Source: Meandrina meandrites (lineage: Eukaryota > Cnidaria > Anthozoa > Scleractinia > Meandrinidae). Taken from it: DNA of 64,000 bases. The notes below the pieces were generated by a model. That model was not told the origin of the DNA and did no database searches. It was given only the letters and a program-made list of their open reading frames with translations. Location: positions 47,517,895 to 47,581,894 of the forward strand of contig OY855905.1 of assembly GCA_963693305.1 (NCBI GenBank), in the 5' to 3' direction. The position numbers were made by a program, and so were the translations under genes. Positions within the stretch are counted from its first letter, which is position 1, and each line of letters begins with the position of its first letter. Positions 12,001 through 21,299 of the stretch are shown here, one piece after another.

Positions 12001-15000
12001 AAACGAACACACCGGAAGTTCGTGAGACGAGACTGCTGAACGGATGTAACACAATACAAATGGTGTTGGTGTAATTTCTTTTAGGACATCTCATGGTTCT
12101 TTTGGTATTAAAGGTGGAAGGTTTTACGATGATAATGCAACATCAAAAATATAAATACTGGGTATATTCGTACCACAGAAGTTTAAGTTTTATTTTACCG
12201 GCGATGAGTGTTTTCTGCACATTTCGCAGGCACAGCATAGCAGCATACCATCGGTCAGAAACAGGCAGATTTCACAGCACCGTACTTTTCCTCGTCAAAT
12301 TAAGGCTACGCCGTTATATGTGGCTAAATCCCAAACAACAACAATAATAATATAAAAAAAAATCTCGTCTGTGCAGGATAGAATACGCATCGCATTTAAC
12401 CTTACCGATTTTCCATTACGGGTTCTCCTCATATCTAATAGAATGGGGGGGGGGGGGGGGGGGGAATGAGTTAAATCGTGTTAACCCTAGGTGGGTACAA
12501 CCACTGGGCGGGCACCCTTCAAATTATTAGCTTGGTGTTTGCCGCTGGGACACTGAGACGTGCTTCTTTGGGATTAATATTAAAAAATCCTAGTAAAAAT
12601 GTTTCCGCAGATGTTCATCAGTGCCTGAACGTTAACAGGCTCACAAAAAGCACAACACCCAGTGTGAGAATGCAAATAAGAATGAATAGCTAAATAATGG
12701 AAAACGCCATTTTTTCTTTATTTAATTAGTTGTTTAAGCCCTGGGCTTAAACAACTTCGTAAGGGGTTTTGGGTGGGCTTATCAACGTAGGGGCTTAATT
12801 ATATCGGGGGGGGAAACTTATTGGCGGAATAAAAAAAAGTTTCAAAACGAGCCATCGCAGTGTTGATTGAAATACGTTTTTATGTTAAAAAGTCATAATA
12901 AAGCAACATTTAGCCCTGTTTGAGTACTGTCATCTAACAGAGGGGGGGGGCTTATTTCCGGGAGGGCTTATGACTCCCGCTTACGGATTATCGCTATTAC
13001 GGAATTACGGACACTTTTGTCATAGTCTATATTTTTCAAGATATGTTAACGACACTTTTTTTCTCACACCCCGTTCTAACGAGAGTTGTCTGTATAAGGT
13101 TGTGTAATAAAAAAAACATCAAAGTGCATTTCTAATATTGTTTTTTTTTTGTACTCATCATTGTAAAAAAAGTTAAATTACCAGATTGAGACTTTGCAAA
13201 ATACAGCGAAAAAAAAGTTGTCAAATAAGTTGCATTTCTCGAAAGCTGCAAAACCAAGGAAAAACTACATTTTCAAAGTGCATCCGGTCAGCAGTTTATA
13301 CTCCCATTTCCGGTGTACAATCTTCGAGGTTGTCGACTTAGCTTCACTTTCCAGACTTTCTCTGCGTAGCGCGTCTCAGTGTCCCAGCGGCAAACACCAA
13401 GCTAATAATTTGAAGGGTGCCCACCCAGTGGTTGTACACAGCTGGGGTTAACATGATTTAACTCATCCCCCCCCCCCCCCCCCCCCCTCCCCATTCTATT
13501 ACATATGAGGAGAAGCCGTAATGGAAAATCGGTAAGGTTAAATGCGATGCGTATTCTATCCTGCACAGACGAGTTTCTTTTTTATATTATTATTGTTGTT
13601 GTTTGGTATTTAGCCACATATAACGGCGTAGCCTTTATTTGACGAGGACAAGTACGGTGATGTGGAATCTGCCTGTTTCTGACCGATGCTATGCTGTGCC
13701 TGCGAAAGATGCAGAAAACACCCATCGCAGGTAAAATAAAACTTAAACTTCTGTGGTACGAATATACCTAGTAGTTATATTTTTGATGTTGCATTATCAT
13801 CGTAAAACTTTCCACCTTTAATACCAAAAGAACCATGAGATGTCCTAAAAGAATTTACACCAACACCATTTGTATTGTGTTACATCCGGTCAGCAGTCCC
13901 GTCTCCCGAACTTCCGGTGTGTTCGTTTATTCAACATTCTGGCTTTCGAACGCGCGACTCGATTTCTGCCAAATGCATCACTGACATTACTCTGTAATGT
14001 TCACAGGCATGCATTTGCTTAAAGGTCAAATGCAACGAAATTGGGAAATTTTTCTTTTGTCCAAAACCCTGTCCTATATGGCAACATTAATCATAACCAA
14101 CTCTCAGAATTGGTTTTTGTGCGAATTGTGGCGCTCAGGAGATGAAAATCCGACGATTTCCGACGGCTTTACGAAAACGAACCAGAAATGGCCGCGCTTG
14201 GAATGGTAACGAATAAAGGTATTTGTGACGTCACGTGTGGTGAGCTTGTTTTCACATGTTTCCTTGAACCCCATAAATTCCCCTGAAAATCCTTCAGAAT
14301 CCTCGGGTTTGTTCGATGTATTTCCAGAGTTTATGGACTAGCCGTTGGTTGAAACCGATGAAGACCTTCATTCGAGCTTTCAAAATGTCCAAATACAGCC
14401 ATATCTGTTCGAATCACAGATATCGGGCAATGTATATAAATCAATTTTTCGGGTGATTCCGACTCGGCGAGTGAACAAGATGGCGGTTTATATTATATCA
14501 AGAACGAAGAAACTGGCCAGGTAGATTGGTGAGCCTAATAAATACAATAACAACCGCTGTTACGTCTATGTCTTGATTTTATGCGGTAAGATTTCCGCAC
14601 AGCCCCATACATAATTATGTATGCAGCTATTTCATACTATCACAACATACAAACAGCAATTATGAAAAGAACGAGTCAGTCAGAAAATTGTATGCATAAT
14701 TAATGTATGGCGCTGTGCGGAAATCTTTCCTTTTATGCTTCTGTGCAATTACTTATTCGTCAGTAAAGTATGTTATGGATGTGTGTTTGCGTTTCTGGAA
14801 ATAATGGCCAACCGGACAGCTGTCATGTCATGATATTTTTACTGAAAGCCATGCAGTTTGCTCGCTAGATTAACACAGCTTGAAATATCTGAAAAACATC
14901 AGCTTTAAGCATCAGAGTTCTGCTTGTGTTGTGTGTTCTTTATGCACCATATAGGTGATTAAGTAGGTCGGCAGCATCCTTTATGCACCAGTCAATGTAA

Positions 15001-18000
15001 GTCCCCCCCCCCCCCCCCCCCCCAACCCCGGGACTATGCAGGGAATTTATACTTCCATGTAAACTGGCTTTTATATTTTATATACTAGATGAGTTTTGAA
15101 ATTACTTCTTCAATAAAGTGGGGAACGATCTGATGCATGTCGTGTATTTGATCCTCTGTAACTGCCTTTTTTATCCTTTACAAAGATTTTGTTTTAGCAC
15201 TATTTAATTTCCTAAATATATATTGTTAAAATATCTAAATTGTTTTAATGGGATGGGATAGAGTTTTAGGATGAAGTTTAAATATCTGCAAAATATGTAT
15301 GTTCCTATGGTGCCGACACAGGACACATCACAGCAGCATGTAGCAGGGATAAATTCACAATGTACACACATGATATGTACCACGAAGTCCCTGCTGCGCA
15401 TATCCTTGTATGTATATCTGTTTTTGTCCATGCTGCATGTTGCTGTGAGATGTTGATCCTGCAATTTGACCCTCTGTGTGTCAGTCAGTTCCTTTGCTGC
15501 ATGCATGTAGTAGTATTTGTTACATCATACATTTGTTATAGCTTGGCTCAGCCTGCTAAGGGGGCAAGATAAAAACGTGGCATCAACCCTCCAAGTTTAT
15601 TTTTTTCCCTAGTGGCCAATTTGGCCACCGACTGCTCAAGTCTGGTCGCCAGTGAAAAATTTTAGTCGCTAAATTAAGCTCACGCTTTCAATCTTTCTTC
15701 TCAATTTTAGTCGCCAGGCTGGCGACTTTGGTTCCAATTTAGTCGCCAGCTCCAAAATTTTAGTCGCCATGGCGACTAAAATGGTCTTAACTTGGAGGGT
15801 TGAGCATCCATGACAGGTTTTGTTGTGCTTTGGTTGTCCCACAACAGTATAATTTCTTTCCTTTTGGTTATGGGTGTATGGGGTTGGAGGTTGGGGGGGG
15901 GGGGGGGGGTGGCATTGTGAACAAAATTTAATCAAGAGGTCTTTGTTATCAGGTATAAGTGGTGTACAGTTACTTTTAGAAGGCCTGGGCATATTGATCA
16001 TAATATTGATTTTTGAGGTCAAATCCGTTTCAAATACTGCACGATAAGGGATGCTTACCCAGGACAGGAGAGGGGGAACTCTCAAGAATTTGGCTGGAAG
16101 TATGCTTCAAGACCTTTCAAACCTGTACCCTATTTCAGGCTAAACAAAGTATTTCCCCTCCATATTTCAGACCTAGCACAGACAATGATCGAATAGTATC
16201 CGAGGATGCATTTTCCATTTTCTACCATAAACCAGAACAGATCTTGCTTGTCAAGAGATGAAATACAAATAGAGGTTTCTTCTAAAAGTATTCCCAATTC
16301 TAGGCCAAAGCTCACAAAAAATGGTCAATATTTTTAATACCCTATTTCAGAATTGCTCAAAAACCATACCCTGTGGCACCAAACACACCCATATAGCTTA
16401 ATAAGGGTGTACCCTCAAAGCTGTCAATGAGGAATTTTTAATAGGTCAATAGCTGTGGGGCTGACAAAATTATGAAGAGTATTAGTTACAGTAATACTAT
16501 TTATTTAATGTCATGACACATGTACTGGAGTGGTTGCTGATTCTCCTGAGCCAGTGGGTCTTGATAAAAGTACTCAACAACAACAAAAAAGTGAGCTAGC
16601 CTTGTCAGGTTTTTGCCTTTGATTTCTCCTAAATAAATACCAGGAATTAAAACTGAATTACCATTCAGTTTTACAAACCAGTTTAAAGGCCAGATAAGGC
16701 CTGATTTGCAGCTGACAATGAGAGCTAGGAAGTACACCAAATAAAGAATTTGCAATGTAACAGATGGTGTAAAATGTCAGGCCTGTAGGGCCCACGAGCC
16801 TTGGAAGTTTGCTTACGTGAAAAAAAAATTATCAAAATAAATATGTAAAAGGAAATGGTATTTCTGTGCTTCTACTATTTGCATTCAATATGGTCCTTTG
16901 GGTTGAAGGTCCACCATTTGTAGATTCGTGTGGTATATTTTGGACCAAATTGTGTGATTCTAGGTTAATTTCAATGACATTCTACCTTATGTCCTTCACT
17001 TTTACCTGCCTTGTTTCCTAACAAAATGTCTTCAAAATGCACAAAATGCTGAGATAACCTATGTTTTCAAAATTTCCTGGGGGAGGATACTGCCACACCA
17101 CCCTAAGTTCTCGTGCCTGCGGCACTCGGGATTAAGTGCCAGAGGTGCTCATGTGCACCCTCCCCCCCATGCAAAATCCTGGCTAAGGGGCCTGAATATG
17201 TAAGGGGCTGATTTACATCGTAAAACGAATGCTGGCCAAAATTTAAGCAGGTAAATAGATCATTTTCTTATTCGGTATTGGACTGGAACTAACTTGCAAT
17301 GGAGGCTAAGTGCAGGGAATGTCATGAAAAAAGGCTTAATATCATTTACATGTGGGAGAATTCCCCATATAAGCCTCCCTTGTAAGCTAGTTTCAGTCCA
17401 ATACCAAGGATACGAAAATGGTCTATTGGCCTTCAACTCCTCCACAAATGAATTAACGCATCATATTGCCAGAAAAATCGTTGTATGTACATTTTCCTTG
17501 GGTGCCAAGAATAGGGACCTTCAGATTGGAGTATGAGTATGACTTTCGAATTTCAATCCAGTTATGTTCCCAAAGCCCTCACTCCTCCCTGTTGCTGACC
17601 AGTTGCGAAGAAGACTACTGGGAAGAGATTGGAGTGAAATGTGACAATCTGGCCCCGGTTGTTCAAAGGGTGGATAGCGCTATGCACCGGATAAATCGCT
17701 ATCCAGTGGATAAGTCTTGGCGAAAGAAACTACGCTATCCACTGGATAGCGATTTATCCGGTGGATAGCGTTATCCACCCTTTGAACAACTGGGGCCTGA
17801 TGTATAAGCACTAGGTTTGAAGTCGTACTTGTACTCGCACAATGATCTGAAGGTCCCTTATATTAGGCAAACAATTCAAGCCTCCCTTGAGATCAAGAAG
17901 CAGTTTTATTAAATGTTTTATTGTTCTCTACATTAAAACCATTATTATTATTCAATATCTACACTATTTAGTTTTTTTAGACGATCAAGATAATATAGAA

Positions 18001-20159
18001 GAATGTAGAAGCATTCGACCAGTCACAACACATAGTGCATGCTACAAGTAAATTAAATTTCTGTAAATTTATTCAATATTTCCTTGCTGTACTTCCAATA
18101 TTATCATGATTATACAGGCCTCATGATTTACAGTTTAAGTTATAATTTTGGTAGACGTTTATGAAGTGACTAGGGTTATATTAAGAAAGTAGTCTGTGCA
18201 TCTGTAAAGTTGAATCTGATATAAGTCCGAGGCAATACACCTGTACAGCGTTTATTTTATAAGCGACTTTACCTCTAGCTCCAGTGTAGCTTTCTCCCAA
18301 AGGATTTCGAATTAGTGCCTTGCTAAACGGCTTTCTTTCCAAGTTGGCAATAGTTGATGCAGCGCCAGGTCTCGTTCGAAGTTTTTGGAACTCAAACTCG
18401 GACAACAGTGCAGAATTCTGCTCGAAGCTTTCAGAGAAAAATATGGCGGAGGATAATGACATGCAGTTGGCGTAAAATCCCCGGTAAAATCCTCTCCTTT
18501 TTTCTTTCTAAACCATCCTTACATCGCTCCTCGTCTTTTAGAGGACATTTCGAATGTTACAATGGCTTACATGTGTAATCGGGATTTTAAATATTGAAAC
18601 AACCCAATAGCAAGTCAAAACAACAACACTTTGTTATGCTTTCGTTCTTATTGCGCAGGGAAGCTCGCCACATATGACGTCACAAGATCCATTTACGACA
18701 ATTTTCCGAAGTTTCACCGAACCGTTCCGTTTGTGAAGCGAAGAAAAAGAGCTGTTTTCAACGTCGAAAATCTCGGCGACGTTTTAACCAAATCGTTTAA
18801 AACTTCGGATTATGATTATTCTAGGTATTTTCTTTCATTTTAACTTAAAATGGGTCTAAAATAAAATTTGGCCAAATTTCGTTGCATTTGACCTTTAATG
18901 CAGTGATCATTTATCTACCTTTCCGGATGAATTGTACTGAAGAGGTTTGGCACTCGACCGGGGAAGAAATCTGAGAAATCACAAAGTTACGGATGTGTTT
19001 TGACATGGCGGCGAACTGTTGTTTATCAAGTATGCGGATTAATGTATCATCATTTGTGGTCTGAAACGTAGGAAAATGGATTTTGATGTGGGAAACTGTT
19101 AGATTTGGCCTTTCTGCTAGTGTCTGTGCTTAATTTGGTCAAGAAATTGGAGGGAGCGAAGGCGAGTCTCACACAACAAATCGTCTTGAAGAAATTGCCA
19201 AAACTTGCAAGGTAGGCTTTTGTATTAATTTAAATTTCACCAAATTCACTGACCAAAACGTTATTAATCACATTTACGTAACAGACCAGGTGATATAAAA
19301 TTATTTTCAAGCTGAATTCATCTCTCTTAAGCCGTTTTAGGCCAAATAGAGAGGCCCTCAAAATGGCCAATCTTGCAATTTTTTGCAATTTGCCTTGTAT
19401 GTCTTGAATGCCTATGGACAAAATATAACGTTCCCCAAAAAGATGTTATAATATTTCGAAACTACATTATCCATATTAGCTCTGCTGCTAATTTGGTTAC
19501 AAGAAAGTGAGTACTTTGGGAAAAATAACGAAATTGCTTTTGCTTGATTTTGCCGCTTGTCCAAATGGCCGACAGGCTTTATTACACAGCGTCAATTTTT
19601 TCCTTGTTCATAAACCTCAAAATACTTTTACAATAATTTATATAAACTAGAAGAATGACTCTACTTTCTGCTGGAATTTCATTTGATTTGGTTTACATTT
19701 ACCCGAGAACTAGCCTCTTATATTTTTACTTTTTGAGAGTGAAATTTTAGCTCCAAACATGAACCTGAGGCTTGCGTGACCAAGTGCGGTTACCATGGAA
19801 ACAATACATCTGCCAATCAAAATATGGTTGTTTTTGTTGATCTCCCCAAGTAGCCTACCTCCACACAAAAAATTAAGGGGGGTTAAAAATTTTTATTTCC
19901 AACTTTGCTTCACTTTCTCAGAGAACGGTTCTTAAAGTAAGTCAAAATACACAAAGTAGATTCCTATATAAAAAGGAATAATGTCGAACCGGAGAATGGA
20001 TTAATTATTAATTAATTATTTTAAATCCAGTTGGTATGGCCAATTAACAACCTCGTAAAACTTCATAGAATAAACAAACACTGACAATACAAACTTACCA
20101 TAACTATCGCATATTAAGAGGAAAACGAGGATAACGAACGAACATGTGAAGTTTGCCAT
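5898..20159 (-). CDS. Gene A: secreted VWA-TSP1-VWA-ShK protein, 8 coding exons
   Basis: Coding exons, read on the minus strand, are 20099-20159, 10776-10802, 9904-10343, 8908-9070, 8472-8654, 7235-7789, 6542-6568 and 5898-6025. They total 1584 bases, giving 527 residues plus TAA. Every join has GT/AG borders and the phases agree (phase 1 throughout, except phase 0 between exons 3 and 4). Residues 1-20 form a hydrophobic signal peptide. VWA domain 1 spans about 32-230 with MIDAS motif DISQS at 43-47. The thrombospondin type 1 repeat is about 231-290. VWA domain 2 is about 298-475 with DSSGS at 307-311. The ShK domain is about 489-526. VWA and TSP1 modules in secreted animal proteins usually mediate matrix adhesion, and VWA/TSP1 proteins are known from coral skeletal organic matrix; a matrix or adhesion role is therefore inferred. 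Intron 1 is swollen to 9.3 kb by a TTAA foldback element that copy B lacks. The exact ortholog name is not recognised. Confidence 0.9.
6542..6568 (-). CDS. Gene A exon 7: 27-base linker exon
   Basis: This 27-base phase 1-1 microexon (acceptor GCATTTTCAG, donor GTATGT) encodes TLPEVDIPA, linking VWA 2 to the ShK domain. Copy B has the same exon with one change (Ile to Phe). Its length, phase and conservation mirror microexon 2. Confidence 0.8.
7235..7789 (-). CDS. Gene A exon 6: VWA domain 2
   Basis: The 555-base, phase 1-1 exon holds a whole VWA domain. It shows TFIVDSSGS as MIDAS loop 1, GGRTRID as the Thr loop and AIILTDGVQ as the Asp loop. Cysteines at both ends (PTCPTD and QHGCS) could bridge the domain termini. 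The acceptor is TTATATTTCAG and the donor GTAAGT. It is one codon longer than its copy B partner, the difference lying in the few residues before the first Cys. Confidence 0.93.
8472..8654 (-). CDS. Gene A exon 5: thrombospondin type 1 repeat
   Basis: The 183-base, phase 1-1 exon encodes one complete TSP1 module. It contains the WSSASKCSVTCG signature and six cysteines and ends with NERKCP. A symmetrical phase-1 exon carrying a single TSP1 repeat is the classic shuffled-module arrangement in animals. Borders are a CTTCTTTTAG acceptor and a GTAAGT donor. Confidence 0.92.
8908..9070 (-). CDS. Gene A exon 4: VWA domain 1, C-terminal part
   Basis: The 163-base exon starts in phase 0 with AKHVSITVIGIGPG, the usual last core strand of a VWA fold, and ends with QFTESVC plus one base before a GTGAGT donor. 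The acceptor is TTTTACGTAG. It joins directly to LTEALE at the end of exon 3. It was too short and too split to show as a long open frame. Confidence 0.88.
9904..10343 (-). CDS. Gene A exon 3: VWA domain 1, N-terminal three quarters
   Basis: The 440-base exon enters in phase 1 (acceptor TTTAATTTAG) and leaves in phase 0 (GAG then GTACTT donor). It begins DECKQVMDIAILADISQSM, with the metal-ion site DxSxS. It carries a Thr in GTRTDMA and an Asp in IFTDGIP, so the three MIDAS loops are present and metal binding should be intact. The Cys before the first strand probably pairs with the Cys at the end of exon 4 (TESVC). Confidence 0.9.
10776..10802 (-). CDS. Gene A exon 2: 27-base linker exon
   Basis: This is a 27-base phase 1-1 microexon between a TTGCATTGCAG acceptor and a GTAATA donor. 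It encodes GLTRRDSNE, a polar stretch just after the predicted signal cleavage site, and joins in frame to DECKQ of exon 3. The matching exon in copy B (48263-48289) has the same length and reads GITQRDSNE, which supports it as real despite its size. Confidence 0.8.
14588..14727. mobile_element. 140-base MITE
   Basis: Inverted ends AAGATTTCCGCACAGC and complement enclose an AT-rich core with further internal symmetry (CATACATAATTATG). Confidence 0.65.
15583..15803. mobile_element. 221-base MITE with TCAACCCTCCAAGTT ends
   Basis: Exact 15-base inverted ends, with GCA flanking both sides as a possible 3-bp duplication. The core repeats the AGTCGCCA motif several times. A related stretch lies near 47430-47530. 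Confidence 0.65.
16501..16755 (-). other. 84-codon open frame inside the nested TTAA element
   Basis: The frame starts with a hydrophobic stretch (MQILYLVYFLALIVSC) followed by a soluble-looking tail. It has no recognised motif and no paralogue in the window. Chance is the default explanation. Confidence 0.15.
17258..17423. mobile_element. TA-flanked palindromic MITE
   Basis: Imperfect palindrome with GTATTGGACTGGAACTA near one end and its complement near the other, flanked by TA at 17256-17257 and 17424-17425. It is the same family as 29443-29611. Confidence 0.7.
17651..17797. mobile_element. Palindromic MITE built on GGATAGCG repeats
   Basis: The ends read GGCCCCGGTTGTTCAAAGG and its near complement, and the inside is an almost perfect hairpin of ATCCACTGGATAGCG-type repeats. 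Hairpins of this look are common in marine invertebrate genomes. Confidence 0.7.
18273..18462 (-). other. Open frame inside the nested TTAA element, possible captured exon
   Basis: A minus-strand frame from ATG 18460-18462 has a balanced composition (for example LLSEFEFQKLRTRPGAAST) and meets a donor-like GTAAAG at 18267-18272. It is not recognised. It could be a fragment of a host gene carried by the element or chance. Confidence 0.2.
19936..20092 (-). other. Remaining intron 1 of gene A
   Basis: Outside the foldback element, intron 1 aligns to gene B's intron 1 (AAGTCAAAATACACAAAGTAG). Nothing else is seen. Confidence 0.4.
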
Positions 20160-20206
20160 GTCAGTTAGAACGTCTGCGTCTTGCTTGCAAGTACAATCCT
20201 GACAAA
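20099..20206 (-). CDS. Gene A exon 1: 5' UTR end plus signal peptide
   Basis: The start codon is the minus-strand ATG at 20157-20159. It is followed by MANFTCSFVILVFLLICDSY, a short polar start and a hydrophobic core typical of a signal peptide. The exon ends after one base of codon 21 at a GTAAGT donor (20093-20098). The upstream acceptor TTGATTCAACAG places 47 bases of 5' UTR (20160-20206) in this exon. Copy B has the same start, differing by Ala2 to Gly. Confidence 0.85.
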
Positions 20207-20244
20207 CTGTTGAATCAAGAAAGTTGTTTCAGTCTCAAAATGAA

Positions 20245-21130
20245 AAAATAGCCATCAGGTGGCATTTTGAAAATCTTGACAAGCTCAAGAATATCAACGC
20301 CTATGATTTGAAAGTTGAATTGAGCAGCTTAGAGTACGAGCCTTCACTCTCTCCTTCGCAGCCATTGCATCTATAAACTTACGTAGCTTATTCTGCACCA
20401 AAAAGGGCTAAAAAGTTGATAGCCGTATCTTATCTTAATAGTGTTTTGACAATTTACCGGTTCTCTCGTTCTGTATTGTTAAGGAACATTGTCGTATTTT
20501 TAATCTCTTGAAAGTTTGTCAGCCACGCCTCGGGCGGTACTAAACTTATCGAGGCGCTTTCTTCTCAGTTGAGTTTTTCATGTCTGTTAAACGAATTTTA
20601 GAAACAATTTCACAGTGGTCCCAGGCTGAACCTGTAATCAACATTTATGCTTTCACGGAAAATAGCTGTACCAATCAATCGTATAATTAAAACGTTTGAA
20701 GTTTGGATTCATGTCTCTATCAATCGAAGTAGCTGCAGAACTTTGGAACCCAATAGAATTACTGAAACTCACTCGTGCTTTTGCCTTTCTCTCGAGACTA
20801 TCAAAAAAAGCGGCTATCCATTAACCGCGCGCTTTATTTAAAAATGTTTTCTTTTTCTCGAGAGTGCGAGACTTTGAATAAAATTATCTGAAATAAGTAT
20901 AAACCGACTTTGAATCTTCGTAGAACTTAAAGGAGAACAGAAGGCTTACTTTATAGTTTAGAGCAGGCGGCTTATTTCATTTTTGACTAAAATTAAAGGG
21001 AGTTAAAAGTTTGTAGAACTTAACAACATGTTAAAAAAACGTTTAGGCTCAATAATCATAAGAAATGAATAAGAACATTCAGCCTTGGCTCGGCCTCAGC
21101 TCAAACTGAATACGACGTTCTTATAACAGT
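20245..21130. other. Unique insert in the presumed 5' UTR intron of gene A
   Basis: The A/B alignment breaks after GTTGTTTCAG and resumes near 21135, so A carries about 0.9 kb absent from B. It ends in a small inverted stretch around CGTTCTTATAACAGTG. No gene seen. Confidence 0.4.
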
Positions 21131-21176
21131 GTTATAAGAAAAAATTGCGCAGCTATTAAACTATTGTGCTACTTAC

Positions 21177-21262
21177 ATGCTAAGTTGTCCGCAGCCTCTT
21201 TGGAGTTTTCTGTAGTTATTCCGACGGTCCTTTGATGGTTTATCTAGCCAATGGACGATACA
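21177..21262 (-). other. Probable non-coding 5' exon of gene A
   Basis: On the minus strand a consensus donor GTAAGT (21171-21176) follows ACTTAGCAT. About 110 bases upstream of that donor is a TATA box, so a first exon of roughly 85 bases would start near 21260 and splice to the acceptor at 20207-20208. The start point is an estimate. The same arrangement is kept upstream of copy B (donor GTAAAT at 48840-48845). Only transcript data can confirm it. Confidence 0.45.
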
Positions 21263-21287
21263 GTGGTGGAAGGTCCTTCGCGTCCGA

Positions 21288-21295
21288 CTTATAAA
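21288..21295 (-). promoter_or_regulatory. TATA box of gene A
   Basis: TTTATAAG on the minus strand, about 110 bases upstream of the candidate first-exon donor. The element and about 90 bases around it are conserved upstream of gene B and in two orphan copies. Confidence 0.5.
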
Positions 21296-21299
21296 GATT

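Larger units (their letters stand above)
14023..18894. mobile_element. Second TTAA-flanked element nested in the right arm
   Basis: Perfect ends AGGTCAAATGCAACGAAATT and complement are flanked by TTAA (14019-14022 and 18895-18898). The left arm of the host palindrome (near 11903-11915) shows the uninterrupted target. Beyond the first 20 bases the ends keep an imperfect inverted similarity to about 240 bases, for example GTGACGTCA next to GTGAGCTTG. At 4.87 kb it could once have held genes. Inside it are smaller MITEs at 14588, 15583, 17258 and 17651. Confidence 0.85.
10906..19931. mobile_element. Giant TTAA-flanked foldback element in intron 1 of gene A
   Basis: Inverted ends start GAACCGTTCTCTGAGAAAG and are flanked by TTAA at 10902-10905 and 19932-19935. 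The arms are 10906-12563 on the left and 13369-14018 plus 18899-19931 on the right, the right arm being split by a nested element. Without that insert the element is about 4.15 kb with arms near 1.65 kb and an 805-base non-palindromic core. Gene B's intron 1 has the uninterrupted host sequence (GAAGGATTTAAAATAAGTC). TTAA duplications suggest a piggyBac- or Kolobok-type mobilising enzyme. None is encoded here. Confidence 0.85.
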
